DNA of 64,000 nucleotides from Pseudomonas sp. W4I3 (GCF_030816195.1 NZ_JAUSXS010000001.1:124001-188000); one strand, 5' to 3'. Counted from the stretch's first letter, positions 1 through 10,096 are shown. The notes: generated from the letters alone by a model not told the origin. Translations and numbers: made by a program.

Positions 1-716
1 CCGGCCGTCACTACACCGACGCGCTTGGCGCCGATAAAGCCTTTGTTGGTTTCCACGCCGATGCACACGCCGTTTTCCTTACGGAAGCCGATCACCTCGG
101 TCTGCTGGATCAAGTCCACGCCCAGTGCATCAGCCGCGCGAGCAAAGCCCCAGGCCACGGCATCGTGACGGGCCACGCCGCCGCGACGTTGCACGGTGGC
201 GCCGAGTACCGGGTAGCGCGTGTTTTTCGAGCAGTCCAGGTAGGGAATTTCGTCGGCCACCTGCTTGGCGTTGAGCAGCTCGCCGTCCACGCCGTTGAGG
301 CGGTTGGCGCTGACGCGGCGCTCGGAGTCGCGGATGTCCTGCAGGGTGTGGCACAGGTTGTACACGCCGCGCTGGGAGAACATCACGTTGTAGTTCAGGT
401 CCTGGGACAGACCTTCCCAGAGTTTCATCGCGTGTTCGTACAGGTGCGCCGACTCGTCCCACAGGTAGTTGGAACGCACGATGGTGGTGTTGCGCGCCGT
501 GTTACCGCCGCCCAGCCAGCCTTTCTCGACCACGGCCACGTTGGTGATGCCGTGCTCCTTGGCCAGGTAGTAGGCGGTCGCCAGACCATGCCCGCCGCCG
601 CCGACGATCACCACGTCGTAGACCTTTTTCGGGGTCGGCGTGCGCCACATCTTCTGCCAGTTTTCGTGATGGCTGAGGGAGTGCTTGAAGAGGCCGAAGC
701 CTGAGTAGCGTTGCAT
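1..716 (-). CDS. soxB: Sarcosine oxidase beta subunit, N-terminal part (runs off the window)
   Basis: This is the catalytic FAD-bearing subunit of heterotetrameric sarcosine oxidase, which demethylates sarcosine to glycine with formation of hydrogen peroxide and 5,10-methylene-tetrahydrofolate. The visible N-terminus starts [20 protein letters not shown] and carries a dinucleotide-binding stretch, [17 protein letters not shown], near residue 35, as expected for SoxB. The start is the ATG at 716, 22 bp downstream of the glyA stop on the same strand, so glyA-soxB is probably one operon, as in other pseudomonads. The C-terminal part lies beyond base 1. Family assignment is confident; it rests on recalled similarity, not a search. 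Confidence 0.93.
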   Translation of the reverse strand, partial: MQRYSGFGLFKHSLSHHENWQKMWRTPTPKKVYDVVIVGGGGHGLATAYYLAKEHGITNVAVVEKGWLGGGNTARNTTIVRSNYLWDESAHLYEHAMKLWEGLSQDLNYNVMFSQRGVYNLCHTLQDIRDSERRVSANRLNGVDGELLNAKQVADEIPYLDCSKNTRYPVLGATVQRRGGVARHDAVAWGFARAADALGVDLIQQTEVIGFRKENGVCIGVETNKGFIGAKRVGVVTA

Positions 717-738
717 AGTCATTACTCCAAAACCGCGC

Positions 739-1992
<1,254 letters not shown>

Positions 1993-2135
1993 CGCGTCTC
2001 TCCCAGCCTTTCGTATTGTTGAGGCCCGTGCAGGGCCCTTTGATGCGATGGTAGGGCTGGCGCGGGCAGGTCAAATGCCTGCGGACGCCACGCAAAGGTG
2101 CGTTTACGACATAGCAGCAACAACACAGAACTAAA

Positions 2136-2225
2136 TGTGGGAGGGGGCTTGCTCCCGATGGCGGTGTGTCAGCTTGCACAGGCTGTGACTGACACACCGC
2201 CATCGGGAGCAAGCCCCCTCCCACA
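2136..2225. repeat. REPIN (inverted pair of GI-type REP)
   Basis: Two inverted copies of the GTGGGAGGGGGCTTGC core flank about 45 bp, and the whole unit can fold into one long hairpin. It lies between the promoter side of glyA and the 3' end of the TraX-like gene. Confidence 0.9.
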
Positions 2226-2229
2226 GGGG

Positions 2230-2958
2230 TTAGGCGCTGATCTGACGGACAAATAGCAGTAGGAGGAAGTGCAGCGGATAAAGCGCATACGCCCAGCGGC
2301 GCATGGCCGGCGGCGAGACGTGTTTGGCGTGTCGCAACAAGACCAATCCGGCCAATGGCGCAATCAGGCAGGCCACCAGCCCCGTCAGCGCCACGATTGA
2401 GCCGCTGCTGAGCAAAATCTGCCATTGATTGGCAGCCACGCAGACCAAACCCGGCAAAACGCTGAGATACCAAGGTCGGCTGAATACCAGCAGCATCGCC
2501 ATCGGCAGCAATACACCAAAAAAACCGAACATCAGGTGCGTGGAAAATACAGCGCCTATGGTGAGGGCAACCAGCGCCAATCCTCGATCCAAAAGCGCTT
2601 TCTGCTGCCATCCTCGCGCAACCAGCAATCCCAGCGCCAAGGTCGGCAACACGTTCAACGTATCGGCATCCTCGATGAACAGTCGGTAAGGCACTTCGCT
2701 GATCACGCTGAACAGCAGCAACCACCCCAGGTAACGCCACTGCCCGGTCACGCCCACATTACGGACCCGATGCAGATTCGCCGCGATCGCCAGGCAAAAC
2801 CACGGGAACGCCAGGCGCCCCGGCACATACAGACCATCCAGGCTCAACCCCACATAGCGCAGGTGGTCCAGCACCATGCTCAATAGCGCCAGCCATTTGA
2901 GTAGGTCCAAAGCGCCATCTCGGACACGTCCGACAGGCAGGGTGTGAGTAGCGTGCAT
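2230..2958 (-). CDS. TraX-family integral membrane protein
   Basis: The protein is about 242 residues with multiple hydrophobic segments. Near its N-terminus it has DLLKWLALLSMVLDHLRYV, typical of the TraX family. TraX is known as an F-pilin N-acetylase, but chromosomal relatives are mostly uncharacterised acyltransferase-like membrane proteins, so no substrate is assigned. I prefer the ATG at 2958 (MHATHTLP), which has a GGGGAA stretch just upstream, over the in-frame ATG at 2979. It is divergent from ltaE, and about 90 bp between them must hold both promoters. A homologue sits next to glyA in Pseudomonas aeruginosa, so this is a conserved neighbour and not a sign of conjugation. Confidence 0.8.
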   Translation of the reverse strand: MHATHTLPVGRVRDGALDLLKWLALLSMVLDHLRYVGLSLDGLYVPGRLAFPWFCLAIAANLHRVRNVGVTGQWRYLGWLLLFSVISEVPYRLFIEDADTLNVLPTLALGLLVARGWQQKALLDRGLALVALTIGAVFSTHLMFGFFGVLLPMAMLLVFSRPWYLSVLPGLVCVAANQWQILLSSGSIVALTGLVACLIAPLAGLVLLRHAKHVSPPAMRRWAYALYPLHFLLLLFVRQISA

Positions 2959-3048
2959 AATTCCCCAACGACTTTGCATTTACAGTGCGTGCGCCCCCCT
3001 CCCAATCTTGGTTAAAGTGCGCACCAACATCGACCACAGGAATGGGCC

Positions 3049-4089
3049 ATGACTGACAAGAGCCAACAATTCGCCAGCGACAACTATTCCGGCATCTGCC
3101 CGGAAGCCTGGGCCGCCATGGAACAAGCCAACCAGGGCCATCAACGCGCCTACGGCGATGATGAGTGGACCCACCGCGCAGCCGACGGTTTCCGCAACCT
3201 GTTTGAAACCGATTGCGAAGTGTTCTTCGCCTTCAACGGTACCGCAGCCAACTCCCTGGCGCTGTCCTCGCTGTGCCAGAGCTACCATAGCGTGATTTGC
3301 TCGGAAACCGCCCACGTCGAGACCGACGAATGCGGCGCGCCGGAATTTTTCTCCAACGGCTCCAAGCTACTCACCGCACGCACCGAAAACGGCAAGCTGA
3401 CCCCGGAATCGATCCGCGAAATCGCGCTCAAGCGCCAGGATATCCACTACCCGAAACCGCGCGTGGTCACCCTCACCCAGGCCACCGAGGTCGGCAGCGT
3501 CTACACCCCGGAAGAAATCCGCGCCATCAGCGCCACCTGCAAAGAGCTGGGCCTGAACCTGCACATGGACGGCGCACGCTTCTCCAACGCCTGCGCGTTC
3601 CTCGGCTGCTCGCCAGCCGACCTGACCTGGAAAGCCGGTGTGGACGTGCTGTGCTTTGGCGGCACCAAGAACGGCATGGCCGTGGGTGAAGCGATCCTGT
3701 TCTTCAACCACAAGCTCGCCGAAGACTTCGACTATCGCTGCAAACAGGCCGGCCAGCTGGCGTCCAAGATGCGCTTCCTCTCCGCCCCGTGGGTGGGCCT
3801 GCTGGAAAACGACGCCTGGCTCAAGCATGCCCGCCACGCCAACCACTGCGCGCAATTGCTCAGCAGCCTGGTAGCGGACATTCCCGGCGTGGAATTGATG
3901 TTCCCGGTGCAGGCCAATGGCGTGTTCCTGCAACTGTCGGAACCTGCTATCGCAGCACTGACAGCCAAGGGCTGGCGCTTCTACACCTTCATCGGCAAAG
4001 GCGGCGCGCGTTTCATGTGTGCGTGGGATACCGAGGAAGAGCGTGTAAGAGAATTGGCGGCGGATATCAGGGAAGTGATGAACGCCTGA
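3049..4089 (+). CDS. ltaE: Low-specificity L-threonine aldolase
   Basis: This PLP enzyme of 346 residues cleaves L-threonine and L-allo-threonine to glycine and acetaldehyde. The PLP lysine is in CFGGTKNGMAVGE (K207), and LHMDGARFSNA supplies the conserved Asp-Gly-Ala-Arg motif. The start ATG at 3049 has AGGAA seven bases upstream. Its position between glyA and gbcAB links it to glycine metabolism, either supplying glycine or removing threonine, as in P. aeruginosa where ltaA lies in the same place. The gene is intact. Confidence 0.95.
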   Translation: MTDKSQQFASDNYSGICPEAWAAMEQANQGHQRAYGDDEWTHRAADGFRNLFETDCEVFFAFNGTAANSLALSSLCQSYHSVICSETAHVETDECGAPEFFSNGSKLLTARTENGKLTPESIREIALKRQDIHYPKPRVVTLTQATEVGSVYTPEEIRAISATCKELGLNLHMDGARFSNACAFLGCSPADLTWKAGVDVLCFGGTKNGMAVGEAILFFNHKLAEDFDYRCKQAGQLASKMRFLSAPWVGLLENDAWLKHARHANHCAQLLSSLVADIPGVELMFPVQANGVFLQLSEPAIAALTAKGWRFYTFIGKGGARFMCAWDTEEERVRELAADIREVMNA

Positions 4090-4186
4090 AGTAGAAATCA
4101 GACCAGCCCGTGCTGGCCGTTTGCCGAGTCTGTTTTTTGATATTTCTGACAGCAGCGCGCTGCGATTTCATTGTCTAGCCTCTTGG

Positions 4187-4254
4187 AACCCGGAAGGAAA
4201 ACGCAGCGATATCTGCCACCTTTCGGGTTTATGACCTGCCGAATGTTCGGCTGG
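4187..4254 (+). promoter_or_regulatory. Structured leader with two hairpins upstream of a small gene
   Basis: AACCCGGAAGG at 4187-4197 pairs with CCTTTCGGGTT at 4219-4229 with one G-T pair. A second stem, GCCGAA/TTCGGC, follows at about 4238-4251. The transcript side is rich in GGA (4185, 4192, 4196, 4252, 4270), the core recognised by RsmA/CsrA proteins. Role as a regulated leader is inference. Confidence 0.35.
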
Positions 4255-4282
4255 AAATACCTATCTAATGGAGAGCTTAATC

Positions 4283-4483
4283 ATGGAATATCAAAGCAAC
4301 GGCAACACGCTTCAAGGCGACGACACCATTAGCACCACGGTGATCGACTGGGACGAGTTCAGAAAACACGCCAAAGTCGGCGACACCATCCGCGAGCCAT
4401 CCAGGACGTTGAGGATCTACGACAAAGTCTATGAACTGACAGCTTCAGGCCAGCATTTCGTCGTACACATCTACGCCCAGTAA
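4283..4483 (+). CDS. Small conserved-looking protein of unknown function
   Basis: This acidic protein of about 66 residues starts MEYQSNGNTLQGDD and ends GQHFVVHIYAQ, with a central DWDEFRKHAKVGDTI segment. It has no signal peptide or membrane segment and I do not recognise the family. The ATG at 4283 is chosen over the in-frame ATG at 4268 because GGAG lies nine bases before the second, while the first has no ribosome-binding site. It stands alone between ltaE and the 3' end of gbcB, behind a leader with two hairpins, so it is probably transcribed separately. Confidence 0.6.
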   Translation: MEYQSNGNTLQGDDTISTTVIDWDEFRKHAKVGDTIREPSRTLRIYDKVYELTASGQHFVVHIYAQ

Positions 4484-4493
4484 CCCACGCTGA

Positions 4494-4543
4494 TCATTCC
4501 CACGCTCCGCGTGGGAATGCCTCCCGTGACGCTCCGCGTCACC
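4494..4543. repeat. Pair of short palindromes, ATTCCCACGCTCCGCGTGGG type
   Basis: Perfect hairpins at 4495-4518 (CATTCCCACG/CGTGGGAATG) and 4527-4543 (GTGACGC/GCGTCAC) lie between two convergent genes and could end transcription of both. A related, decayed element lies at 57527-57590. Confidence 0.6.
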
Positions 4544-4553
4544 CACGCTCGAT

Positions 4554-5654
4554 TCAAAACTCGATGCGCACGTCGCCCTTCGGCACGCTGCAGCACGACA
4601 GGATGTAACCCTCGGCTTCGTCCTCTTCGGTAATCCCGCCGTTGTGTTCCATCTCGACTTCCCCGCCCAGCTTCATCACTTTGCATGTGCCGCAGATGCC
4701 CATGCCGCATGCCTTGGGGATCAACAGCCCCAGCTTGGCCGCCGCCGCATGCACAGTTTCGCCCGGTGCCACGCGGATGCTCTTGCCCGAGGCAATGAAT
4801 TCCACCTGGTGCAGGTCCGCCAGATCGACCTCGGGGGCGTCGGCGGCTTGTTCGGCTTGCTCCACAGCGTCGGCGCGCGCTTCCGGCGGTGTCGCGCCGA
4901 AGGATTCTTCGTGATAACGCGCCATATCGAAGCCGGCGGCTTCCAGCAGGCGCTTGACCGCGCTCATGTAAGGCGTCGGGCCGCAGCAGAACACTTCGCG
5001 CTCGAGGAAATCCGGCACCATCAGTTCCAGCATCTTGTGGTTCAGGTACCCGCGATAGCCGGCCCAGGGTTCGCCCAGGCCATGTTTTTCGCAGATCAGG
5101 TGCAAGCTGAAGTTGTCGATCCGCGACGCCATGTGCTCCAGCTCACGGTGGTAGATGATGTCCTTGGGCGAGCGGGCGCTGTGAACGAACGTCATGTCGA
5201 CATTGGCGTTGGTGTCGTAGAACCAGCGCGCCATGGACATCACTGGCGTGATCCCCACACCACCGCTCAGGTACAGCACTTTGGGGCTTGGGAAGTCCAT
5301 CGCGTTGAACAGCCCGACCGGCCCGTGTACCGCCAGCTCCTGGCCTTCATGCAGCGTGTCATGCAGCCAGTTGGAAACACGCCCGCCCGGCACGCGCTTG
5401 ATGGTCACCGAGAAGCTATACGGCACCGACGGCGAACTGGAGATGGTGTAGGAGCGCATGATCGGCTGGCCGTCGATCTCCAGCTCAAGGGTGACAAACT
5501 GCCCAGGCTTGAAGAAGAACAGGATCGGCTGGTCGGCCATGAAACAGAAGGTGCGCACGTCCCAGGTTTCCTGGATGACTTTGACGCAACGGACGATGTG
5601 CCGACCATTGGCCCAGGTCTGGGTGGTTACCGGGTTCAGGAAGCTGTTGGACAT
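4554..5654 (-). CDS. gbcB: Glycine betaine monooxygenase, reductase component
   Basis: GbcB feeds electrons from NAD(P)H to the Rieske oxygenase GbcA, which removes one methyl of glycine betaine to give dimethylglycine and formaldehyde. It has an FAD-binding ferredoxin-reductase domain (MRSYTISSSP near residue 75), an NAD-binding domain (YLSGGVGITPVMSMARW) and a C-terminal plant-type [2Fe-2S] domain (GMGICGTCKVMK and a later Cys pair). The ATG at 5654 with GGAG six bases upstream is preferred to the GTG at 5666, giving 366 residues. It is divergent from gbcA across 283 bp, which in P. aeruginosa is a GbdR-controlled intergenic region. Confidence 0.94.
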   Translation of the reverse strand: MSNSFLNPVTTQTWANGRHIVRCVKVIQETWDVRTFCFMADQPILFFFKPGQFVTLELEIDGQPIMRSYTISSSPSVPYSFSVTIKRVPGGRVSNWLHDTLHEGQELAVHGPVGLFNAMDFPSPKVLYLSGGVGITPVMSMARWFYDTNANVDMTFVHSARSPKDIIYHRELEHMASRIDNFSLHLICEKHGLGEPWAGYRGYLNHKMLELMVPDFLEREVFCCGPTPYMSAVKRLLEAAGFDMARYHEESFGATPPEARADAVEQAEQAADAPEVDLADLHQVEFIASGKSIRVAPGETVHAAAAKLGLLIPKACGMGICGTCKVMKLGGEVEMEHNGGITEEDEAEGYILSCCSVPKGDVRIEF

Positions 5655-5728
5655 ACTGTTCTCCACCGCCGAGGCTCGGCCTTATGGTGGCGATTCTGCG
5701 TAACGCGAGAATCCGCCATTTACCTATC

Positions 5729-5754
5729 TGCGACATTCACATACTTACCGCGAC
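5729..5754. promoter_or_regulatory. Possible activator site between gbcB and gbcA
   Basis: TGCGAC at 5729-5734 and CGCGAC at 5749-5754 form a direct repeat two helical turns apart, followed by a C-rich run. The arrangement resembles the cbcX upstream repeat (28952-28993). GbdR is known to activate gbcAB in P. aeruginosa. Assigning this exact site to it is inference, and spacing differs by one base from the cbcX site. Confidence 0.3.
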
Positions 5755-5937
5755 CAGCCCCCAACGACAGGGGGTTGCGCGTCGGGATCAGATTGGGCCA
5801 TGTCGCCCATGGATAAGGTTCGACACAACGCCGGGCCCACACTCGCTCCCAACGAAGACACTTTCTTTACGCCTTGCACAGCACCAACCGTAGCCACTAT
5901 TCGCCGGCCACACAGAATGGCCCTGAGGACATACACG

Positions 5938-7233
5938 ATGGACGTCACCGCAACCTTGAGCTTGGGCGATCCGCTGGAACCCGCACGCAAGGCCACCGCG
6001 CAGATGCTGCAAGAGCGCGAGCGCACCTTTTCGCTGCCGCAGCCGTTTTACTCTGATGAGCGGCTGTTCGATATCGACATGCAGGAGATCTTCCAGAAAG
6101 AGTGGTTGATCGCCGGCATGACCTGCGAAATCCCCACCAAGGGCAACTACCTCACCCTGCAAGTGGGCAAGAACCCGATCATCGTGATCCGTGGCGCCGA
6201 CGGTGTGGTGCATGCGTTTCACAACGTGTGCCGCCACCGTGGCTCGCGCTTGTGCACCAGCGAAAAGGGCAAGGTCGCCAAGCTGGTTTGCCACTACCAC
6301 CAATGGACCTACGAGCTGGACGGTCGCCTGCTGTTCGCCGGCACCGAGATGGGCGCCGACTTCGACATGAAGCAGTACGGCCTCAAGCCCGTGAACGTGA
6401 AGACCGCAGGTGGCTACATCTTCATCAGCCTGGCCGAAAACCCACCGGCCATCGATGACTTCCTGTCGACCCTGAACCATTACATGGAACCCTACGACAT
6501 GGAGAACACCAAGGTGGCGATTCAAACCACCTTGTTTGAAAAGGCCAACTGGAAGCTGGTGCTGGAAAACAACCGCGAGTGCTACCACTGCAACGCGTCG
6601 CACCCGGAACTGCTCAAAACCCTGCTGGAATGGGACGACGTCACCGACCCGCGCGCCGACCAGGCGTTCAAGGACCACGTCGCCGCTTCCGCCGCCGCCT
6701 GGGACGCCGAGAAGATCCCTTATGCGCACGCCAGCTTCGGCCTGCGTAACCGTATCGTGCGCATGCCGTTGCTCAAGGGCACCGTGTCGATGACCCTCGA
6801 CGGCAAACAGGGTTGCGCCAAGTTGATGGGCCGCATCAAGAACCCCGACCTTGGTTCGATGCGTATCCTGCATCTGCCCCATTCATGGAACCACTGCATG
6901 GGCGATCACATCATCGTGTTCACCGTGTGGCCGATCAGCGCCCAGGAAACCATGGTCACCACCAAGTGGATCGTGCACAAGGACGCCGTGGAAGGCGTGG
7001 ACTACGACGTCGACCGCATGCGCCAGGTGTGGGACGCCACCAACGACCAGGACCGTCGCCTGGCCGAAGAAAACCAGCGCGGCATCAACTCCACCGCTTA
7101 CCAGCCAGGCCCGTACTCCAAGACCTATGAGTTCGGTGTGGTGAACTTTGTGGACTGGTACAGCGAGCGCCTGTTGAACAACCTTGGGGCAGCGCCTGCG
7201 CCCTACCTTAAGGGCGTGGCCGCACACGAATAA
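5938..7233 (+). CDS. gbcA: Glycine betaine monooxygenase, Rieske oxygenase component
   Basis: This 431-residue aromatic-ring-hydroxylase-type oxygenase performs the first demethylation of glycine betaine. The Rieske [2Fe-2S] ligands are Cys98, His100, Cys118 and His121 (CRHRGSRLC ... CHYHQW). The mononuclear iron domain follows, with NNRECYHCNASHPEL supplying the histidine pair. The ATG at 5938 has GAGGA ten bases upstream and gives the usual family length; the long in-frame extension back to 5800 would cover the promoter and is rejected. Induction by betaine or dimethylglycine through GbdR is expected from P. aeruginosa. Confidence 0.95.
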   Translation: MDVTATLSLGDPLEPARKATAQMLQERERTFSLPQPFYSDERLFDIDMQEIFQKEWLIAGMTCEIPTKGNYLTLQVGKNPIIVIRGADGVVHAFHNVCRHRGSRLCTSEKGKVAKLVCHYHQWTYELDGRLLFAGTEMGADFDMKQYGLKPVNVKTAGGYIFISLAENPPAIDDFLSTLNHYMEPYDMENTKVAIQTTLFEKANWKLVLENNRECYHCNASHPELLKTLLEWDDVTDPRADQAFKDHVAASAAAWDAEKIPYAHASFGLRNRIVRMPLLKGTVSMTLDGKQGCAKLMGRIKNPDLGSMRILHLPHSWNHCMGDHIIVFTVWPISAQETMVTTKWIVHKDAVEGVDYDVDRMRQVWDATNDQDRRLAEENQRGINSTAYQPGPYSKTYEFGVVNFVDWYSERLLNNLGAAPAPYLKGVAAHE

Positions 7234-7254
7234 CTGACACGCCGTAGATCGAAA

Positions 7255-7344
7255 TGTGGGAGGGGGCTTGCTCCCGATAGGGATGGATCAGCTTGCACAT
7301 GCATTGGCTGATACTCCGCTATCGGGAGCAAGCCCCCTCCCACA
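7255..7344. repeat. REPIN (GI type)
   Basis: Inverted GTGGGAGGGGGCTTGC cores lie immediately downstream of gbcA. Confidence 0.9.
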
Positions 7345-7425
7345 CTTGTACCAGGCGCTGAACACTATTTGATCAACTCTCACGCGGACCGCTAAAAGTC
7401 GGCCCTCCAGCCTTTACCCAACAAC

Positions 7426-7975
7426 TTATCCACAAAGACACCCACAGCAATTGTGGGCAAGTACCGGCCCCCTTCAAAATTAAACCAGGAAAATCCGTGA
7501 CTTATTCAGGCTAATGGGTTTAACAGGTCCCTGGTCGTTTTTTGATCAAACAACTGAAAGCCACGGATTACTTGGCCTGTAGCACTACGCGAACACCTTA
7601 TCCACAGAAGCACCAACAGACTTTGGGGGCAACTTTGTCCACAGTGTGGAAAACCACGGCAAACCTGCATATATCGGGGTATTCAGCCTTTTTCAGGGTC
7701 GTAAATCGATGATTGATCAGATTTTGACCACACCGATGATAGGCTTTGTTTATAAGGCCTGTAGCCGACAGCGAACATCTTATCCACAGAAGCGCCAACA
7801 GACTTTGGGGGCAACTCTCAAATGGATCTAGCGCCGTAACCATCGGAAAACCCTTTGAAAAAGCAGATTCAGGCTGGTCATTCTCCATCCAGACGGCTAT
7901 TGGCCTTACTTCACGCGGTCTGTGGACAACCATAAACACCTTATCCACAGGCACACGCACAGCATTTGTGGACAG
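7426..7975 (+). repeat. Array of four DnaA-box pairs, about 172-bp period
   Basis: TTATCCACA, the consensus DnaA box, occurs at 7426, 7598, 7780 and 7941. Each copy is followed after exactly nine bases by a 17-bp segment of the form ACAG(C/A)NTTTGKGGRCAA, in which TGTGG(A/G)CA is an inverted near-box. The 35-bp units are thus 7426-7460, 7598-7632, 7780-7814 and 7941-7975, with start spacings of 172, 182 and 161 bp. Extra near-boxes are TTGTCCACA at 7635-7643, the reverse form TGTGGAAAA at 7645-7653, and TGTGGACAA at 7921-7929. Between units the sequence is more degenerate but recurring words (ATTCAGGCT, TGGAAAACC, GATCA) suggest an old tandem duplication. No convincing gene lies in 7345-8106. 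A DnaA-titrating or regulatory role is inference. Confidence 0.75.
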
Positions 7976-8106
7976 TCGATCATTTCCCCCAGCCGGCGCA
8001 AGAAATCACTCCTCTTCAAAGTTCATCTACACTTACTTTTGCAGTTTTATCCAATGGCCCAGGTTAGTGCAGAAGTCCTTGGCGCAAGAATGGGAGGGCA
8101 ACGGCA

Positions 8107-8367
8107 ATGTGGCAGGGTAAAACCAGCCATCAATGCGCCGAATGTTTAACGCTGATTGAATTACTTCTGACGTTGGCTTTGACCGCCATGTTTTCGACAG
8201 TTGCTTATCCGCTGACGTCGTTGATGAGTAAATGTGCCCGGAAAATCCGCCCGCAACGCTCGTTGCGGGAAACACGTCGCGTCCTCTATGCCTCGCAGCA
8301 GTTCGTAAGCCCAGCATGGGCGTATTCACAATGCGCGTACCGCATGCCCTCCAAACAACACACTTGA
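8107..8367 (+). pseudogene. Type IV prepilin-like remnant (FimT/GspH-like N-terminus)
   Basis: The reading frame of 86 codons contains CLTLIELLLTLALTAMFSTV, resembling the hydrophobic N-terminal helix of prepilins (consensus GFTLIELL). The residue before the TLIEL is Leu in a CL pair instead of the usual Gly-Phe, so the prepilin peptidase site is lost or weakened. A following segment, LRETRRVLYASQQFV, resembles the helix of FimT-type minor pilins. After that the frame ends early at 8365, far short of the roughly 150-170 residues expected, and I could not follow it convincingly in another frame to 8557. I treat it as a decayed gene; a short real protein is not excluded. Confidence 0.45.
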
Positions 8368-8557
8368 GCAACCTGATTTTTCCAGGACAAGGCAGTTAAC
8401 CAGAGTGGAAGTTTTCTGTGGGTCCCGGACAGAGACACTCTACAACCGCATAACGCCCATGGGAGGGCGGCTGACTCATTGAGCACCGTTGCACATCACA
8501 CATCGGTCGTTCCAGCAGTTCGGAACTTGTCTATCTGAATTGAAGGTGAGCTAGAAC

Positions 8558-10096
8558 ATGAACAATCTACAGCGACATATACGCAACTTGGTCAAGTGGA
8601 TGTTGGCCGCGGCGTGCCTGCTGCCCGCTCTGGTGTGGGGGCACGGCGCAGTCGACACACCGGTTGCAAGACAAGTGAAATGCCAGAAAGACGGTGGCTA
8701 TTGGAGTTCACAAGATGGCTCTTCCATAAAGGACAAAGGCTGCAAAGGCGCCGCATTGGTGTTTCAAACACCTGACCAATGGGCCTACCAATTTCAACAA
8801 TGGAATGAAGTTGCCCACTTGATCAAGGCACCGGGTTATAACGATCTGGAGACTGTCAGGCGCGAAGTTCCGGATGGCCAACTGTGTTCGGCGGGAGACG
8901 ACAAGAAAGACGGTCTGAACCGGGTCTCAGCGGACTGGTATCGGACCGACGTCATTCCCAAACAGGGAAAAATGGACGTTCGGATCATCGGTACTGCACC
9001 GCATGTGCCCAGCTTCGCCAGGGTGTTTCTCACAAAACCGGGCTTTGATCCGACTACCGCACCACTGACCTGGGATAAGTTGACACTTATCCACACCGAA
9101 CAGTTGACGGTCGCCAGGCAGGACTGGGGCAGTCGTCCTCCGGCCATTTCCGGCGCCACAGGTTTTTTCGAGTTCCAAGTGCCTGTGCCTCCGAAACAAT
9201 CAGGCAAAGCGACTCTGTTTGTGCAGTGGCAACGTATCGATCCGGCGGGGGAAGGGTTCTATAACTGCAGCGATATCAACATCGTCGGCGCCTCGATTCC
9301 GGAGGAGTGGTACGAACTGGGTCAATTCATAGACCCTGTCATGAGCGACCTCAAAGCCGGTGACAACGTCCATTTCCGAGTTCTGGATAATTCCCCGGAA
9401 GCCAAGGAGGTGATCGATATCACCTTGCCCATCACCGCAAGCAATCTGGACGCTAATACCTGGGGCAAACAACTCAGTGACCGGATCAACCCCGCCATAG
9501 CCAAAGTTGGCGAGAAAAGCGGTAGCAGTATCGTGTTCAACCCAACCCAACCTGGCGCCAATGCTGTTTATGCACTCCAAAAAGGCTACAGCCAAGCGAT
9601 GGCGATTGTTCGAGGAGAGCATCCTGGCCCTGTGAATCCTGCACCTCCGGTAGCCCGGATTACTGGCCCGACAGCACTCGGATCAGGGCAAGCCTTTACA
9701 TTTTCCGGCGTCGCCTCATCGGGCAGCAACGGCCGCTTGCTGTACGAATGGGTTGTTCCAGGGATGGGACTGCCGAAGAACGAACCGACCGTCAGCGGCC
9801 ATGCCGAACAGGTAACCCAGGCGACCGCCTTCAAAGCAATCCTGAGCGTTCGCGACCAGCAAAACGGCAAGACTCATGAAGCGGCGTTCGACTTTACCGT
9901 CACGCCAGGAAGCGGTGGCGATTACCCGGCCTACGTTGAGGGCACTCATTACAAGGCGGGCGATATCGTGACCAACAACGACAAAAACTATAAGTGCAAG
10001 CCTGCGCCCTACACCAGCTGGTGTGCGGGAGCTGCCTGGGCTTACGCCCCTGGCACAGGATCGGACTGGGCTCAAGCATGGGACACGGTTCCATGA
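8558..10096 (+). CDS. AA10 lytic polysaccharide monooxygenase with C-terminal chitin-binding module
   Basis: This secreted copper enzyme of 512 residues would oxidatively cleave chitin or a similar polysaccharide. A signal peptide ends at Gly28, so His29 (HGAVDTPVAR) becomes the mature N-terminus and first copper ligand. His149 in GTAPHVPSFARVFLTKPGFD is the second histidine-brace ligand, and GEGFYNCSDINIV near residue 237 is the usual end of the AA10 core. A linker domain, a PKD-like domain (about 360-450) and a CBM5/12-like module with YVEGTHYKAGDIV and several Trp follow. The start ATG has AGGTGAG upstream. It is convergent with etfB and separates gbcA from the etf/dgc genes, an insertion relative to P. 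aeruginosa order. TTATCCACA at 9087 lies inside the gene. Confidence 0.88.
   Translation: MNNLQRHIRNLVKWMLAAACLLPALVWGHGAVDTPVARQVKCQKDGGYWSSQDGSSIKDKGCKGAALVFQTPDQWAYQFQQWNEVAHLIKAPGYNDLETVRREVPDGQLCSAGDDKKDGLNRVSADWYRTDVIPKQGKMDVRIIGTAPHVPSFARVFLTKPGFDPTTAPLTWDKLTLIHTEQLTVARQDWGSRPPAISGATGFFEFQVPVPPKQSGKATLFVQWQRIDPAGEGFYNCSDINIVGASIPEEWYELGQFIDPVMSDLKAGDNVHFRVLDNSPEAKEVIDITLPITASNLDANTWGKQLSDRINPAIAKVGEKSGSSIVFNPTQPGANAVYALQKGYSQAMAIVRGEHPGPVNPAPPVARITGPTALGSGQAFTFSGVASSGSNGRLLYEWVVPGMGLPKNEPTVSGHAEQVTQATAFKAILSVRDQQNGKTHEAAFDFTVTPGSGGDYPAYVEGTHYKAGDIVTNNDKNYKCKPAPYTSWCAGAAWAYAPGTGSDWAQAWDTVP

Noticed and set aside
5800-5937. Start of gbcA at 5800
   Set aside because: The 46 extra codons do not resemble the family N-terminus and cover the promoter gap; ATG 5938 with GAGGA is preferred.
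7598-7960. Minus-strand frame of 120 codons over the DnaA-box array
   Set aside because: It translates the repeat units themselves (VDKV, LLALLWIRC repeats) and has no start site; treated as non-coding.
7426-7975. CRISPR array interpretation of the spaced 35-bp units
   Set aside because: Spacing is 161-182 bp, inter-unit sequence is itself repeated, and there are no cas genes.
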